Shown here piece after piece: positions 43,417 through 52,290 of a DNA stretch of 64,000 bases. Each line of letters begins with the position of its first letter. Position 1 is the stretch's first letter. The DNA is taken from positions 1,309,130 through 1,373,129 of the forward strand of contig NZ_RCNS01000003.1 in the NCBI RefSeq assembly GCF_009725995.1, given 5' to 3'. A program made the translations under genes and the position numbers. Source of the DNA: Zobellia laminariae (GTDB lineage: Bacteria; Bacteroidota; Bacteroidia; Flavobacteriales; Flavobacteriaceae). A model generated the notes under the pieces. The model worked only from the letters and a program-made list of their open reading frames with translations. It was not told where the DNA came from and did not search any database.

Positions 43417-45918
43417 TTAGAAGTCAAATCCAAACGTTCCTGTAACACTAAAAGGACGAGCATCCGGAGCATCCAAATAATTACCTCTAAAGTTAAAATC
43501 TATTCTAAGAATCTTAAAAATGTTACCAATCCCTAGCGAATACTCGTAGTAAATTTTATCAGATGGCGCCTGTAATGGTGTATTTATAGTTGCCGGCAAA
43601 CTTAAAGCTTTGTTTTCATCAGACAAATCTCCCCAGACTCCTCTAAGTCCAATAATCTCCCGCAGATTAAGTTTCCTCAACAAAGGAATGCGTGAAAAAA
43701 TACGACCATTAAAATTATGTTGTAAGTGCAATGCTACATAAGTATCGGTAACAAACTCATAGAAGTCAAGGTTAGGAAATGTTCCGTAGTTCGAAAAGAA
43801 TGTCTGGTTACCTGGCACTACATTTAATAGTCCCAAAGGCACTGTGTTAAAGGTCTTACCCATTTCTAAAGTTGAGAATAACCTACCAAAACCACCTATT
43901 TGCCAAGGCTGACTATAAGAGAATTGTAATTTACTATAGCTAAAATCGCTATCAAAAACCACATCTACGCCTTTAGTATAGCTCAATAGTAGCGTACTAT
44001 AATCTTCGTTCATTCCCTTACGTTCCACGCCATAACCAATGGTTCTTTTGCCAGGCGTATAGACTACCAACGCATTAAAATCGAACTGATTTATCTCTGA
44101 TGAAATTCCGGTTGGAGAATCTGTATCTACATAGTCTAGACTAAAATCATCTGGCAAAGCAGAACTTAATTTTCTAAACGTTCCTCCTATCCCAAGTCTA
44201 AGGTTAGTTACTGGTTCAATTTCTATATTGAATTTACTCAGGTTGATATTCGTTAACCTATTATTAGCACCAACAGTCACCAATGAAGACGAAGCTATAC
44301 TTCTACCAAGCACATCATTCGTGGCAGTAAGACTTACTCCTAACTGTTCAATATCTCTCCTGTTACCACCCGAAACAATAAGTCTGCTCTTTTTATCAAG
44401 CAATATTTTACCGGACATACCGTGCTTGAACTTTTTATCGGTGAAACCATAAGCAGTATACCCTTCCACACGCCAAAGGTCATTCTCCCCAAAATAAGAA
44501 CGGGCACCAATACGAACACGTGGGCCTTCTGCTTGATTATAACCAAAGACATCATAAACGGAACCAATATCCATGTTCCACTTATCAATCTCAACATAAC
44601 CACTACCCAAAATACTGACCAAATTATAGTATGATCTAAATTTTGGGACCGTCTTTAAGGTATCTAATAACTGATAAATTCCTTTTTCATCCTTATTTAA
44701 ACTCTCCAACCTACTATTCTCCCAAAACGTACTATCACGATTTAAGACCGCAGTGTCATAAGGGTTACTCTCTGTCTTGTAGAATTCTTTTGGCTTCTTT
44801 TGATCAAAAGTATAATTATCAAAAACAGTAGTACGCTTACCGTACATACCTCTTGATTCTTCTTTCTTCTGAAAACTAAAGTCGCTCATCATATAATCCC
44901 GCTTCAAAAGAAACACAGAATCATTAATTACCTCAAAATCTTGCTCAATATATATTTCTTTGACCCAGTTGATGTTGGCACTTTTGGTCACTTCCAAGTT
45001 GATGTTCTTTACAGCGTATGTAGTATCGTTGACCCAAAAATCACCTTTAAAAGTAAGTTCGTTCTTCCGTCTTGGGTAATAGACAATATTATAACACCAC
45101 TTATCTTCTATAAATGCACTATCGCGCAATGCATAGTTATAAACGTCAACACCTGTTCGTGACAATGGGCTGGTAAAACTTTTATCGAAAAATTTCAGGT
45201 AATTATCGTAGATATCATACTCTTGATACAGATCCGCAACAAAAGCAATTATAGACTGGTTGTTATCAAAACCGGAGTTTTTATTACCCAAGATGTCTTC
45301 TTTCTCTTCATCAAGACGATTATCTCCATAGACTTTAGAGAAGGTCTCGTTCAGAAATATTGGCAAATAGGTTTTACCCGTAATACGTGACGTATCTAAA
45401 TCTTTAAAGACAAACTCAAGACCTTTGAATATCTTCTTCTTCATTAGGGCGCTGTCAATAGTATTCAGGTCAAATTCTACCTTTTCATACTTCTCAAAAG
45501 CATACTGATTAAACTTCCGTAGACCGTTCTCCCGTTTTTTTGCCCATATTTTTCTCAGTATATCTACTGCAGGATTATTTTTCTTAGACTGCTTTCCACC
45601 AACAAGAACTACCTCATCTAGCTGCTGGGAAGACTCTTTCATTACAACCTTCATCTTATAGGTTACTTTAGAAGTCAATGGAATTTCCACACTCTCATAC
45701 CCTATAAAAGAAATAAGAAGAATGGGATGGTCATCATCGGACTCCATATAAAAGTTACCATTATCATCGGTAATAGTACCTTCATAAGAGCCTTTAAAAA
45801 GTACATTGGCAAAAGCTACCGGCTGGTTATCTTCGTCAATAACAATACCACCCACTTTAGTTTGCGCGCTGGCAACCAAAGAAAAAAGTAGTACAACAAA
45901 TAATAAAAGGTTTTTCAT
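43417..45918 (-). CDS. DUF5686 / carboxypeptidase-regulatory-like outer membrane protein
   Basis: 833 residues: signal peptide (MKNLLLFVVLLFSLVASAQ), a carboxypeptidase-regulatory-like domain (about 22-105, GGIVIDEDNQPVAFANVLFKG), then a DUF5686 region (FNQYAFEKYEKVEFDLNTI and LPIFLNETFSKVYGD) and a C-terminal beta-barrel ending in FSVTGTFGFDF. Predicted outer membrane location. Function is unknown. The gene stands alone, flanked by terminator-bearing gaps. Confidence 0.82.
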   Translation of the reverse strand: MKNLLLFVVLLFSLVASAQTKVGGIVIDEDNQPVAFANVLFKGSYEGTITDDNGNFYMESDDDHPILLISFIGYESVEIPLTSKVTYKMKVVMKESSQQLDEVVLVGGKQSKKNNPAVDILRKIWAKKRENGLRKFNQYAFEKYEKVEFDLNTIDSALMKKKIFKGLEFVFKDLDTSRITGKTYLPIFLNETFSKVYGDNRLDEEKEDILGNKNSGFDNNQSIIAFVADLYQEYDIYDNYLKFFDKSFTSPLSRTGVDVYNYALRDSAFIEDKWCYNIVYYPRRKNELTFKGDFWVNDTTYAVKNINLEVTKSANINWVKEIYIEQDFEVINDSVFLLKRDYMMSDFSFQKKEESRGMYGKRTTVFDNYTFDQKKPKEFYKTESNPYDTAVLNRDSTFWENSRLESLNKDEKGIYQLLDTLKTVPKFRSYYNLVSILGSGYVEIDKWNMDIGSVYDVFGYNQAEGPRVRIGARSYFGENDLWRVEGYTAYGFTDKKFKHGMSGKILLDKKSRLIVSGGNRRDIEQLGVSLTATNDVLGRSIASSSLVTVGANNRLTNINLSKFNIEIEPVTNLRLGIGGTFRKLSSALPDDFSLDYVDTDSPTGISSEINQFDFNALVVYTPGKRTIGYGVERKGMNEDYSTLLLSYTKGVDVVFDSDFSYSKLQFSYSQPWQIGGFGRLFSTLEMGKTFNTVPLGLLNVVPGNQTFFSNYGTFPNLDFYEFVTDTYVALHLQHNFNGRIFSRIPLLRKLNLREIIGLRGVWGDLSDENKALSLPATINTPLQAPSDKIYYEYSLGIGNIFKILRIDFNFRGNYLDAPDARPFSVTGTFGFDF

Positions 45919-46070
45919 CTAAGAAATTTTCTCTGTACTCTATAAACAAATAATGTACCAGAACAGATTTTATTATAATTCTTGGCTCGTATTTACATAA
46001 AAATTAAAGTTCGCCTCTATTTTCTTGCCTACAACCTGAATTTAAGCCAAAAACGTTGAACCGAATTCCT

Positions 46071-46107
46071 AAAAAAAATGCTTCGCCAACATTAAGTCGG
46101 CGAAGCA
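46071..46107 (-). terminator. terminator of pdhB
   Basis: Stem TGCTTCGCC/GGCGAAGCA (46107-46099 and 46087-46079 on the minus strand) followed by eight U residues (46078-46071). Confidence 0.88.
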
Positions 46108-46133
46108 AAAGTACCTTTACAAATTTGTTATAC

Positions 46134-47111
46134 CTATTTGTACATCACTTTCTTCACTGCATTAACCACATCTGTATGATTTGGCAACCATTCCTCTAAC
46201 AGAACAGGAGAATACGGTGCAGGTGTATCTGCAGTGTTTATCTTCTGTATAGGTGCGTCTAAATAGTCAAACGCATGAGATTGTACATGAAAAGTTATTT
46301 CAGAGGCAACATTACCAAAAGGCCAAGCCTCTTCTAAAATAACCAAACGATTTGTTTTCTTAACCGATTTTAAAATTGCTTCGTAATCTAATGGCTTAAC
46401 AGTACGCAAGTCAATGATCTCACAGCTTATTCCTTCTTTTTGAAGTTCATCAGCAGCTTTATCGGCCTCTTTTATTATTTTACCAAAAGAAACGATAGTA
46501 ACATCACTACCTTCTCTACGAATATCTGCAACACCTAATGGAATTGTATAGTCTCCTTCAGGAACTTCTCCTTTATCGCCGTACATCTGCTCAGACTCCA
46601 TAAAAATAACAGGATCGTTATCTCGGATAGCCGCTTTCAACAATCCTTTTGCATCTGCAGGATTAGAAGGAACAACAACTTTTAGTCCTGGACAGTTAGC
46701 ATACCAACTTTCAAAAGCTTGTGAATGCGTAGCACCCAATTGACCAGCAGAACCTGTAGGTCCTCTAAAAACGATAGGACAAGGAAACTGCCCACCCGAC
46801 ATTTGACGGATTTTAGCTGCGTTGTTGATGATCTGATCGATACCCACCAAAGCAAAGTTAAAAGTCATAAACTCTATTATTGGACGACAACCAGTCATTG
46901 TAGATCCTATACCTATACCTGCAAAACCCAATTCTGCAATAGGCGTATCTATAACACGCTTGGCACCAAACTCATCTAGCATTCCTTTAGAAGCTTTATA
47001 AGCGCCATTGTATTCAGCTACTTCTTCTCCCATCAGGTAAACTGACTCGTCTTTCCTCATTTCTTCCGACATCGCCTCAACGATGGCTTCCCTAAATTGT
47101 AGTGTCTTCAT
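46134..47111 (-). CDS. pdhB: pyruvate dehydrogenase E1 component, beta subunit
   Basis: 325 residues of the transketolase-like E1-beta family. Typical segments: FREAIVEAMSEEMRKDESVYLMGEEV, DTPIAELGFAGIGIGSTMTG, and a C-terminal VILEEAWPFGNVASEI with LPNHTDVVNAVKKV. It forms the E1 heterotetramer with an alpha subunit not present here; branched-chain oxoacid specificity is possible but PDH is favoured. It diverges from etfB across a region with a perfect palindrome. Confidence 0.9.
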   Translation of the reverse strand: MKTLQFREAIVEAMSEEMRKDESVYLMGEEVAEYNGAYKASKGMLDEFGAKRVIDTPIAELGFAGIGIGSTMTGCRPIIEFMTFNFALVGIDQIINNAAKIRQMSGGQFPCPIVFRGPTGSAGQLGATHSQAFESWYANCPGLKVVVPSNPADAKGLLKAAIRDNDPVIFMESEQMYGDKGEVPEGDYTIPLGVADIRREGSDVTIVSFGKIIKEADKAADELQKEGISCEIIDLRTVKPLDYEAILKSVKKTNRLVILEEAWPFGNVASEITFHVQSHAFDYLDAPIQKINTADTPAPYSPVLLEEWLPNHTDVVNAVKKVMYK

Positions 47112-47154
47112 ATTATATGGAGTATCTTTTTATTATGTGCGTTAAAAACGCAAG

Positions 47155-47162
47155 CAAAAATA
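47155..47162 (-). promoter_or_regulatory. putative -7 box of pdhB promoter
   Basis: TATTTTTG on the minus strand fits TAnnTTTG, 43 bp before the start codon. No good -33 box at normal spacing. A small inverted repeat TGCGTTAAAAACGCA (47138-47152) lies at the predicted transcription start. Confidence 0.35.
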
Positions 47163-47210
47163 GGAAAATATATGTCAAATAATAGGCTCTAAGAATCAAA
47201 ATAAGTTATA

Positions 47211-47238
47211 AAAAATACTATGCATGCATAGTATTTTT
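47211..47238. promoter_or_regulatory. perfect 28-bp palindrome between pdhB and etfB
   Basis: Left half AAAAATACTATGCA, right half TGCATAGTATTTTT: all 28 bases are self-complementary with no spacer. It is centred 61 bp upstream of etfB and 114 bp upstream of pdhB in their divergent gap, so it is placed like an operator for either or both. It is not followed by another T-run or preceded by a gene end, so a terminator role is unlikely. Confidence 0.55.
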
Positions 47239-47285
47239 GAAAAAGATTACATATCTTCGTCTAGATTATAAATAGCTTTATAGAC

Positions 47286-48026
47286 ATGAAAATATTAGTT
47301 TGCATAAGTAATGTTCCTGACACAACCTCCAAAATTAACTTTACGGATGGTGATACAAAGTTTGACACCAATGGTGTACAGTTCGTAATAAACCCTAACG
47401 ATGAGTTCGGTTTAACACGCGCCATGTGGTTTAAAGAAAAGCAAGGAGCAACAGTACATATTGCTACAGTTGGCGAAGCTAGCGTAGAACCAACTATGCG
47501 TAAGGCACTTGCAATTGGCGCTGATGAAGCCATTAGAATTAACGCTGTTCCAACAGACGGTTTTTTCGTTGCCGAGCAATTGGCCAACATAATTAAAGAT
47601 GGAGCATACGACCTTATTATTGCCGGTAGAGAAAGTATTGATTATAACGGAGGTATGGTTCCAGGGATTTTAGCTACTCTTTTAGGAATGAATTTCGTAA
47701 ATACTTGTATTAGTCTTGAGGTTGAAGGCACTACAGCTACCGCTATAAGAGAAATAGATGGCGGAAAAGAAACGGTACAGACTTCACTTCCCCTAGTTAT
47801 TGGAGGACAAAAAGGCCTTGTACAAGAGAGCGACCTTAAAATACCCAACATGCGTGGTATTATGATGGCAAGAAAAAAGACACTTACCGTGATAGAGCCT
47901 GTTGACGCTACAGTTGCTACCAAAGACGTTAAATTTGATAAGCCTGTAGCTAAAGGAAGCGTTAAATTGGTTAATTCAACTGAAGAATTAGTACAATTAC
48001 TTCACAATGAAGCTAAAGTAATTTAG
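47286..48026 (+). CDS. etfB: electron transfer flavoprotein, beta subunit
   Basis: 246 residues. MKILVCISNVPDTTSKINF at the N-terminus and the ETF-beta signature region VEGTTATAIREIDGGKETVQTSLPLVIGGQKGL. It forms a heterodimer with EtfA (AMP and FAD binding) that carries electrons from acyl-CoA dehydrogenases to the quinone pool. etfA follows 107 bp downstream. Confidence 0.95.
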   Translation: MKILVCISNVPDTTSKINFTDGDTKFDTNGVQFVINPNDEFGLTRAMWFKEKQGATVHIATVGEASVEPTMRKALAIGADEAIRINAVPTDGFFVAEQLANIIKDGAYDLIIAGRESIDYNGGMVPGILATLLGMNFVNTCISLEVEGTTATAIREIDGGKETVQTSLPLVIGGQKGLVQESDLKIPNMRGIMMARKKTLTVIEPVDATVATKDVKFDKPVAKGSVKLVNSTEELVQLLHNEAKVI

Positions 48027-48133
48027 TCACTATATATAGGTTACAATTTTCTAGATACCGGTTCTTTTACCAAAACACTGGAAACTACCATATACAGTTA
48101 AGCTTTATCTCTAAAAAATAAAACAATACACAA

Positions 48134-49102
48134 ATGTCAGTATTAGTATATACAGAATCCGAAAACGGAAAACTTAAAAAGAGTGCTTTTGAAGTGGCAT
48201 CATATGCCAAAGCAGTAGCAGATCAATTAGGCTCATCAGTTACCGCAATTTCTTTTAATGCAACTAGTAACGATGAACTAGGTACTTATGGTGTTTCCAA
48301 AGTATTAAATGTAACAGATGACAAATTAGCTACATTTAATGCTCTTGCTTACGCTAACAGTATTGCACAGGCTGCAAAAAATGAGAATATTCAAGTAATC
48401 ATAGTAAGTTCTAGTACCAACAGTAAATTTTTAGCCCCTATTCTAGCTGCTAAATTAAAAGCTGGTTACGTACCAAATGTGGTTGCGGCTCCTGAAAGCG
48501 CATCACCATTTACAGTAAAGCGTACGACTTTTAGTAATAAAGGTTTCGCACATACCGAAATTACCACAGAGACTAAGATTATAGGTGTTTCCAACAATTC
48601 TTTTGGCCTAAAAGAAAATGCAACGACTGCAGCAGTTGAGGCTTTTAATGCCGATTTAAGTGATGGTGATTTTTCAGTTAAGTCCATTGAAATAGATAAA
48701 GTTGCCGGTCAAGTTACTATTGCAGATGCAGATATCGTAGTTTCTGGCGGACGAGGCCTTAAAGGACCTGAAAACTGGGGAATGATAGAAGAACTTGCAG
48801 AAGTTCTTGGTGCAGCTACAGCTTGTTCCAAGCCTGTTTCCGATATGGGATGGAGACCTCATGGAGAGCATGTTGGCCAAACAGGAAAGCCTGTTGCGGC
48901 TAATCTTTATATCGCAATAGGTATCTCAGGTGCCATTCAGCATTTGGCCGGAGTTAGCTCTTCCAAAACAAAAGTAGTCATCAACTCTGACGCTGAAGCC
49001 CCATTTTTCAAGGCTGCAGACTATGGAATTGTAGGTGATGCCTTTGAAGTAGTACCTCAACTCATTGAAAAATTAAAAGAATTTAAAGCACAAAACGCTT
49101 AA
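48134..49102 (+). CDS. etfA: electron transfer flavoprotein, alpha subunit
   Basis: 322 residues. The C-terminal FAD-binding domain carries IVVSGGRGLKGPENWGMIEELA, GATRPV-like ATACSKPVSDMGWRPHGEHVGQTGK, and YIAIGISGAIQHLAG. Partner of EtfB. A strong terminator follows. Confidence 0.95.
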   Translation: MSVLVYTESENGKLKKSAFEVASYAKAVADQLGSSVTAISFNATSNDELGTYGVSKVLNVTDDKLATFNALAYANSIAQAAKNENIQVIIVSSSTNSKFLAPILAAKLKAGYVPNVVAAPESASPFTVKRTTFSNKGFAHTEITTETKIIGVSNNSFGLKENATTAAVEAFNADLSDGDFSVKSIEIDKVAGQVTIADADIVVSGGRGLKGPENWGMIEELAEVLGAATACSKPVSDMGWRPHGEHVGQTGKPVAANLYIAIGISGAIQHLAGVSSSKTKVVINSDAEAPFFKAADYGIVGDAFEVVPQLIEKLKEFKAQNA

Positions 49103-49126
49103 TTTTCGTTAATTTGCGCTTATTAA

Positions 49127-49176
49127 AGGGCTGTTTAAATGCATGGTTCGCCCGTATTTAAACAGTCTTTTGTATT
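49127..49176 (+). terminator. terminator of etfBA
   Basis: Stem AGGGCTGTTTAAAT/ATTTAAACAGTCTT (49127-49140, 49156-49169, with G-U pairs), 15-nt loop, then TTTTGTATTTT. Confidence 0.7.
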
Positions 49177-49187
49177 TTAATGATTCT

Positions 49188-49817
49188 ATGAGCTTAGTCA
49201 GGTTAAAAATAAAAGGAATATCCTATAGCCAAACACAGAATGGAGCATACGCTCTTATTCTGAACGAAGTGGAAGGCGATCGTAAACTACCCATTGTCAT
49301 TGGTGCTTTTGAAGCGCAATCAATTGCTATTGCACTTGAGAAAGAAATAAAGCCGCCAAGGCCTTTGACTCACGATTTGTTCAAAAACTTTTCGGATCGC
49401 TTTGATATTGTAATCAAACAGGTCATTATCCACAAGTTGGTAGATGGTGTTTTTTACTCTAGTATTATTTGCGAACGCGATAAAATTGAAGAGATTATAG
49501 ATGCCAGAACTAGCGATGCCATTGCTTTGGCACTCCGCTTTAATGCACCTATCTTCACTTATAAAACCATTTTGGATAAAGCCGGAATCTTCCTTAAATT
49601 TTCGTCAAAAGACAAGGATAAGGAAGAGACTGACGATAGTATTGTGGTAGATGAAATTTTGCAAGAAGGCGAAACCGTAGAAATAGAATCTGGAGCAACA
49701 GATGGTTACACAGAACTTTCTATTGACGAACTCCACAAAGAACTAGACCTAGCCGTTAACAATGAAGATTACGAAAAAGCGGCTAAGCTACGTGACGAGA
49801 TTTCCAAAAGAAACTGA
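49188..49817 (+). CDS. bifunctional nuclease-family protein with UVR motif
   Basis: 209 residues starting MSLVRLKIKGISYSQTQNG. Residues about 1-130 are a BFN (DNase/RNase-like) domain: LPIVIGAFEAQSIAIALE, DARTSDAIALALRFNAPIF. The C-terminus carries a UvrB/UvrC-type motif (LHKELDLAVNNEDYEKAAKLRDEI). An earlier in-frame ATG at 49143 lies in the etfA terminator loop and is rejected. The cellular role in bacteria is not established. Confidence 0.85.
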   Translation: MSLVRLKIKGISYSQTQNGAYALILNEVEGDRKLPIVIGAFEAQSIAIALEKEIKPPRPLTHDLFKNFSDRFDIVIKQVIIHKLVDGVFYSSIICERDKIEEIIDARTSDAIALALRFNAPIFTYKTILDKAGIFLKFSSKDKDKEETDDSIVVDEILQEGETVEIESGATDGYTELSIDELHKELDLAVNNEDYEKAAKLRDEISKRN

Positions 49818-49835
49818 TAAACAAGCAAGTACCCT

Positions 49836-51284
49836 ATGAAAATCAACCTTTGGATTGTTCTACTTGCCCTATTTATTTTTTTCCCATCCATAGCACAAGA
49901 AACGATTGCAGTACCAGCCGCAGAAACGGCTGCTATAAATGATATAGTTTCACAAAATACCAATCACATCCAACCTAATGCAGGTTTTAGCTTCAATAGC
50001 TTAAGCCGTGGCATATTGGGTATGGCGGTACTTTTACTCATTTCATTTTTATTCAGTTCAAATCGCAGAGCCATCAATTGGAAGACCGTTGGTATTGGCC
50101 TTACATTGCAATTAGTTATTGCCATAGGCGTGCTTAAAATTCCATTTATTCAAAGAGTATTTGAGTCCATTGGCGAAGTTTTCATTAGTATTCTGGGTTT
50201 TACCCGTGCGGGAAGTAAATTTCTTTTTGAAGGGCTCGTAGTTGACACCGGTACATTCGGTTATATTTTTGCTTTTCAGGTATTACCTACCATTATTTTC
50301 TTTTCAGCACTTACCTCATTACTATTTTATTTGGGCATCATCCAAAAGGTAGTGAGAGTACTAGCATGGATGCTTTCAAAAACTCTAGGTATTTCTGGAG
50401 CAGAAAGTCTATCTGTTGCTGGAAACATCTTTTTAGGACAGACCGAAGCACCATTATTGATTAAAGCTTACTTGGAAAAAATGACCAAGTCTGAAATTCT
50501 TCTAGTGATGATAGGCGGAATGGCTACTGTTGCCGGCGCTGTTTTAGCTGCGTACATTGGATTCTTAGGAGGAGAAGATAAGGTATTACAGTTGGTATTT
50601 GCCAAACACCTTTTGGCGGCATCCGTTATGGCCGCACCAGGCGCCATTGTAATTTCAAAAATATTATACCCACAAACAGAAGCAGTAAATACAGATGTGG
50701 CCGTATCTTCTGAGAAGATTGGCTCTAATGTTTTGGATGCTATTGCTAACGGTACTACAGAAGGTTTAAGATTGGCCGTCAACGTTGGGGCCATGCTTTT
50801 GGTTTTCGTGGCTATGATTGCCATGTTAAACGGAATTCTAGATTGGATTGGCGATTTGACCTCCTTAAACCAATGGGTCGCTCTAAACACATCTTACGAT
50901 AAATTTTCATTGGAGGCCATTCTTGGGACTATCTTTGCTCCATTAATGTGGCTTATTGGTGTTGCTAACGAAGATATTATGCTCATGGGGCAACTCTTGG
51001 GAATTAAGCTGGTAGCCAGTGAATTCGTAGGCTACATCCAGTTAGCCGAACTTAAAAACATGGCTACAGGAGCTAGCTTTACATATAACAAATCTGTGAT
51101 TATGGCAACGTATATGCTTTGTGGGTTCGCAAACTTTGCATCCATAGGGATACAAATTGGTGGCATAGGCTCATTAGCTCCAGGCCAACGTAAAACCCTT
51201 TCAGAATTTGGTCTTAAAGCTGTTCTTGGTGGTTCTATAGCTTCCTTGTTATCTGCTACTATCGCAGGTATGATTTTAGGGTAA
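49836..51284 (+). CDS. concentrative nucleoside transporter (NupC/CNT family)
   Basis: 482 residues with about ten transmembrane segments. Family motifs GQTEAPLLIKAYL and TGASFTYNKSVIMATYMLCGFANF-type C-terminal region (GFANFASIGIQIGG). The N-terminal about 45 residues resemble a cleavable signal (MKINLWIVLLALFIFFPSIAQ) before the first CNT helix. It imports nucleosides, fitting with thyA downstream and the deoxynucleoside kinase elsewhere in the window. It starts 18 bp after the nuclease gene. Confidence 0.92.
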   Translation: MKINLWIVLLALFIFFPSIAQETIAVPAAETAAINDIVSQNTNHIQPNAGFSFNSLSRGILGMAVLLLISFLFSSNRRAINWKTVGIGLTLQLVIAIGVLKIPFIQRVFESIGEVFISILGFTRAGSKFLFEGLVVDTGTFGYIFAFQVLPTIIFFSALTSLLFYLGIIQKVVRVLAWMLSKTLGISGAESLSVAGNIFLGQTEAPLLIKAYLEKMTKSEILLVMIGGMATVAGAVLAAYIGFLGGEDKVLQLVFAKHLLAASVMAAPGAIVISKILYPQTEAVNTDVAVSSEKIGSNVLDAIANGTTEGLRLAVNVGAMLLVFVAMIAMLNGILDWIGDLTSLNQWVALNTSYDKFSLEAILGTIFAPLMWLIGVANEDIMLMGQLLGIKLVASEFVGYIQLAELKNMATGASFTYNKSVIMATYMLCGFANFASIGIQIGGIGSLAPGQRKTLSEFGLKAVLGGSIASLLSATIAGMILG

Positions 51285-51352
51285 ATTAATACTCTTTACT
51301 TCAACAGAAAATATTTTGGTTAATAAATCTCTAATAACTACAACAAGTAGTC

Positions 51353-51384
51353 TTTGAGCTTTTACCTACAAACTTCTATTTTTG
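51353..51384 (+). promoter_or_regulatory. thyA promoter (TTTG-N20-TAnnTTTG)
   Basis: TTTG (51353-51356), 20-bp spacer, TATTTTTG (51377-51384). The -7 box ends only 7 bp before the thyA ATG at 51392, so the mRNA would have almost no leader. Confidence 0.65.
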
Positions 51385-51391
51385 CCCCACT

Positions 51392-52216
51392 ATGAAACAA
51401 TACCACGATTTACTAAAGCACGTACTAGAAAACGGTAACCAAAAAGGAGACCGTACAGGAACAGGAACTTTAAGCGTTTTTGGACATCAAATGCGTTTTG
51501 ACCTAAGCAAAGGTTTTCCTATGGTAACTACCAAAAAGTTACACCTGAAGTCTATTGTTTATGAATTACTTTGGTTCTTGAAAGGTGATACGAATATCAA
51601 ATACCTTCAAGAAAATGGCGTGCGTATCTGGAATGATTGGGCAGATGAGAATGGAGACCTAGGTCCTGTTTACGGCCACCAATGGCGTAACTGGAACAAT
51701 GATGAAATTGATCAGATTAAAGATGTTATTGAATCTTTAAAAAATAACCCTAACAGTAGACGTATGTTGGTTTCCGCTTGGAACCCAAGCGTACTTCCTG
51801 ACACCTCAAAATCGTTTTCTGAGAATGTAGCCAATGGTAAAGCAGCGCTTCCTCCATGTCACGCATTCTTTCAATTTTATGTTTCTGATGGTAAGCTCTC
51901 ATGTCAACTGTATCAACGTAGTGCAGACATCTTCCTAGGGGTGCCTTTTAACATTGCCTCCTACGCTCTATTCACTATGATGATGGCACAAGTATGTGGT
52001 TACGAAGCTGGTGAATTTATTCACACTTTTGGTGATGCCCACATCTATAATAACCATATGGAACAGGTAGAATTGCAATTGAGTCGTGAAACTCGTCCGC
52101 TACCCAAAATGGTTATCAACCCTGAAATAAAAGATATTTTCGATTTTAATTTTGAGGATTTCAGCTTAGAAGATTATAACCCTCATCCACATATTAAAGG
52201 AGCTGTTGCCGTATAG
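51392..52216 (+). CDS. thyA: thymidylate synthase
   Basis: 274 residues converting dUMP to dTMP with methylene-THF. Catalytic Cys in [35 protein letters not shown] and [12 protein letters not shown] are invariant. About ten residues longer than E. coli ThyA through an insert before the active site ([13 protein letters not shown]). It is preceded by a near-perfect promoter directly at the start codon. Confidence 0.96.
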   Translation: MKQYHDLLKHVLENGNQKGDRTGTGTLSVFGHQMRFDLSKGFPMVTTKKLHLKSIVYELLWFLKGDTNIKYLQENGVRIWNDWADENGDLGPVYGHQWRNWNNDEIDQIKDVIESLKNNPNSRRMLVSAWNPSVLPDTSKSFSENVANGKAALPPCHAFFQFYVSDGKLSCQLYQRSADIFLGVPFNIASYALFTMMMAQVCGYEAGEFIHTFGDAHIYNNHMEQVELQLSRETRPLPKMVINPEIKDIFDFNFEDFSLEDYNPHPHIKGAVAV

Positions 52217-52290
52217 CGTTCACCAAAATTAGTATTGAGTCCACTGCGTACTTTCTATAATCCTTATATTTATAGGATATTAGAATTGCT

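Noticed and set aside
49143..49187. Upstream ATG for the bifunctional nuclease gene
   Set aside because: It sits in the loop of the etfA terminator; the ATG at 49188 starts directly at the conserved domain.
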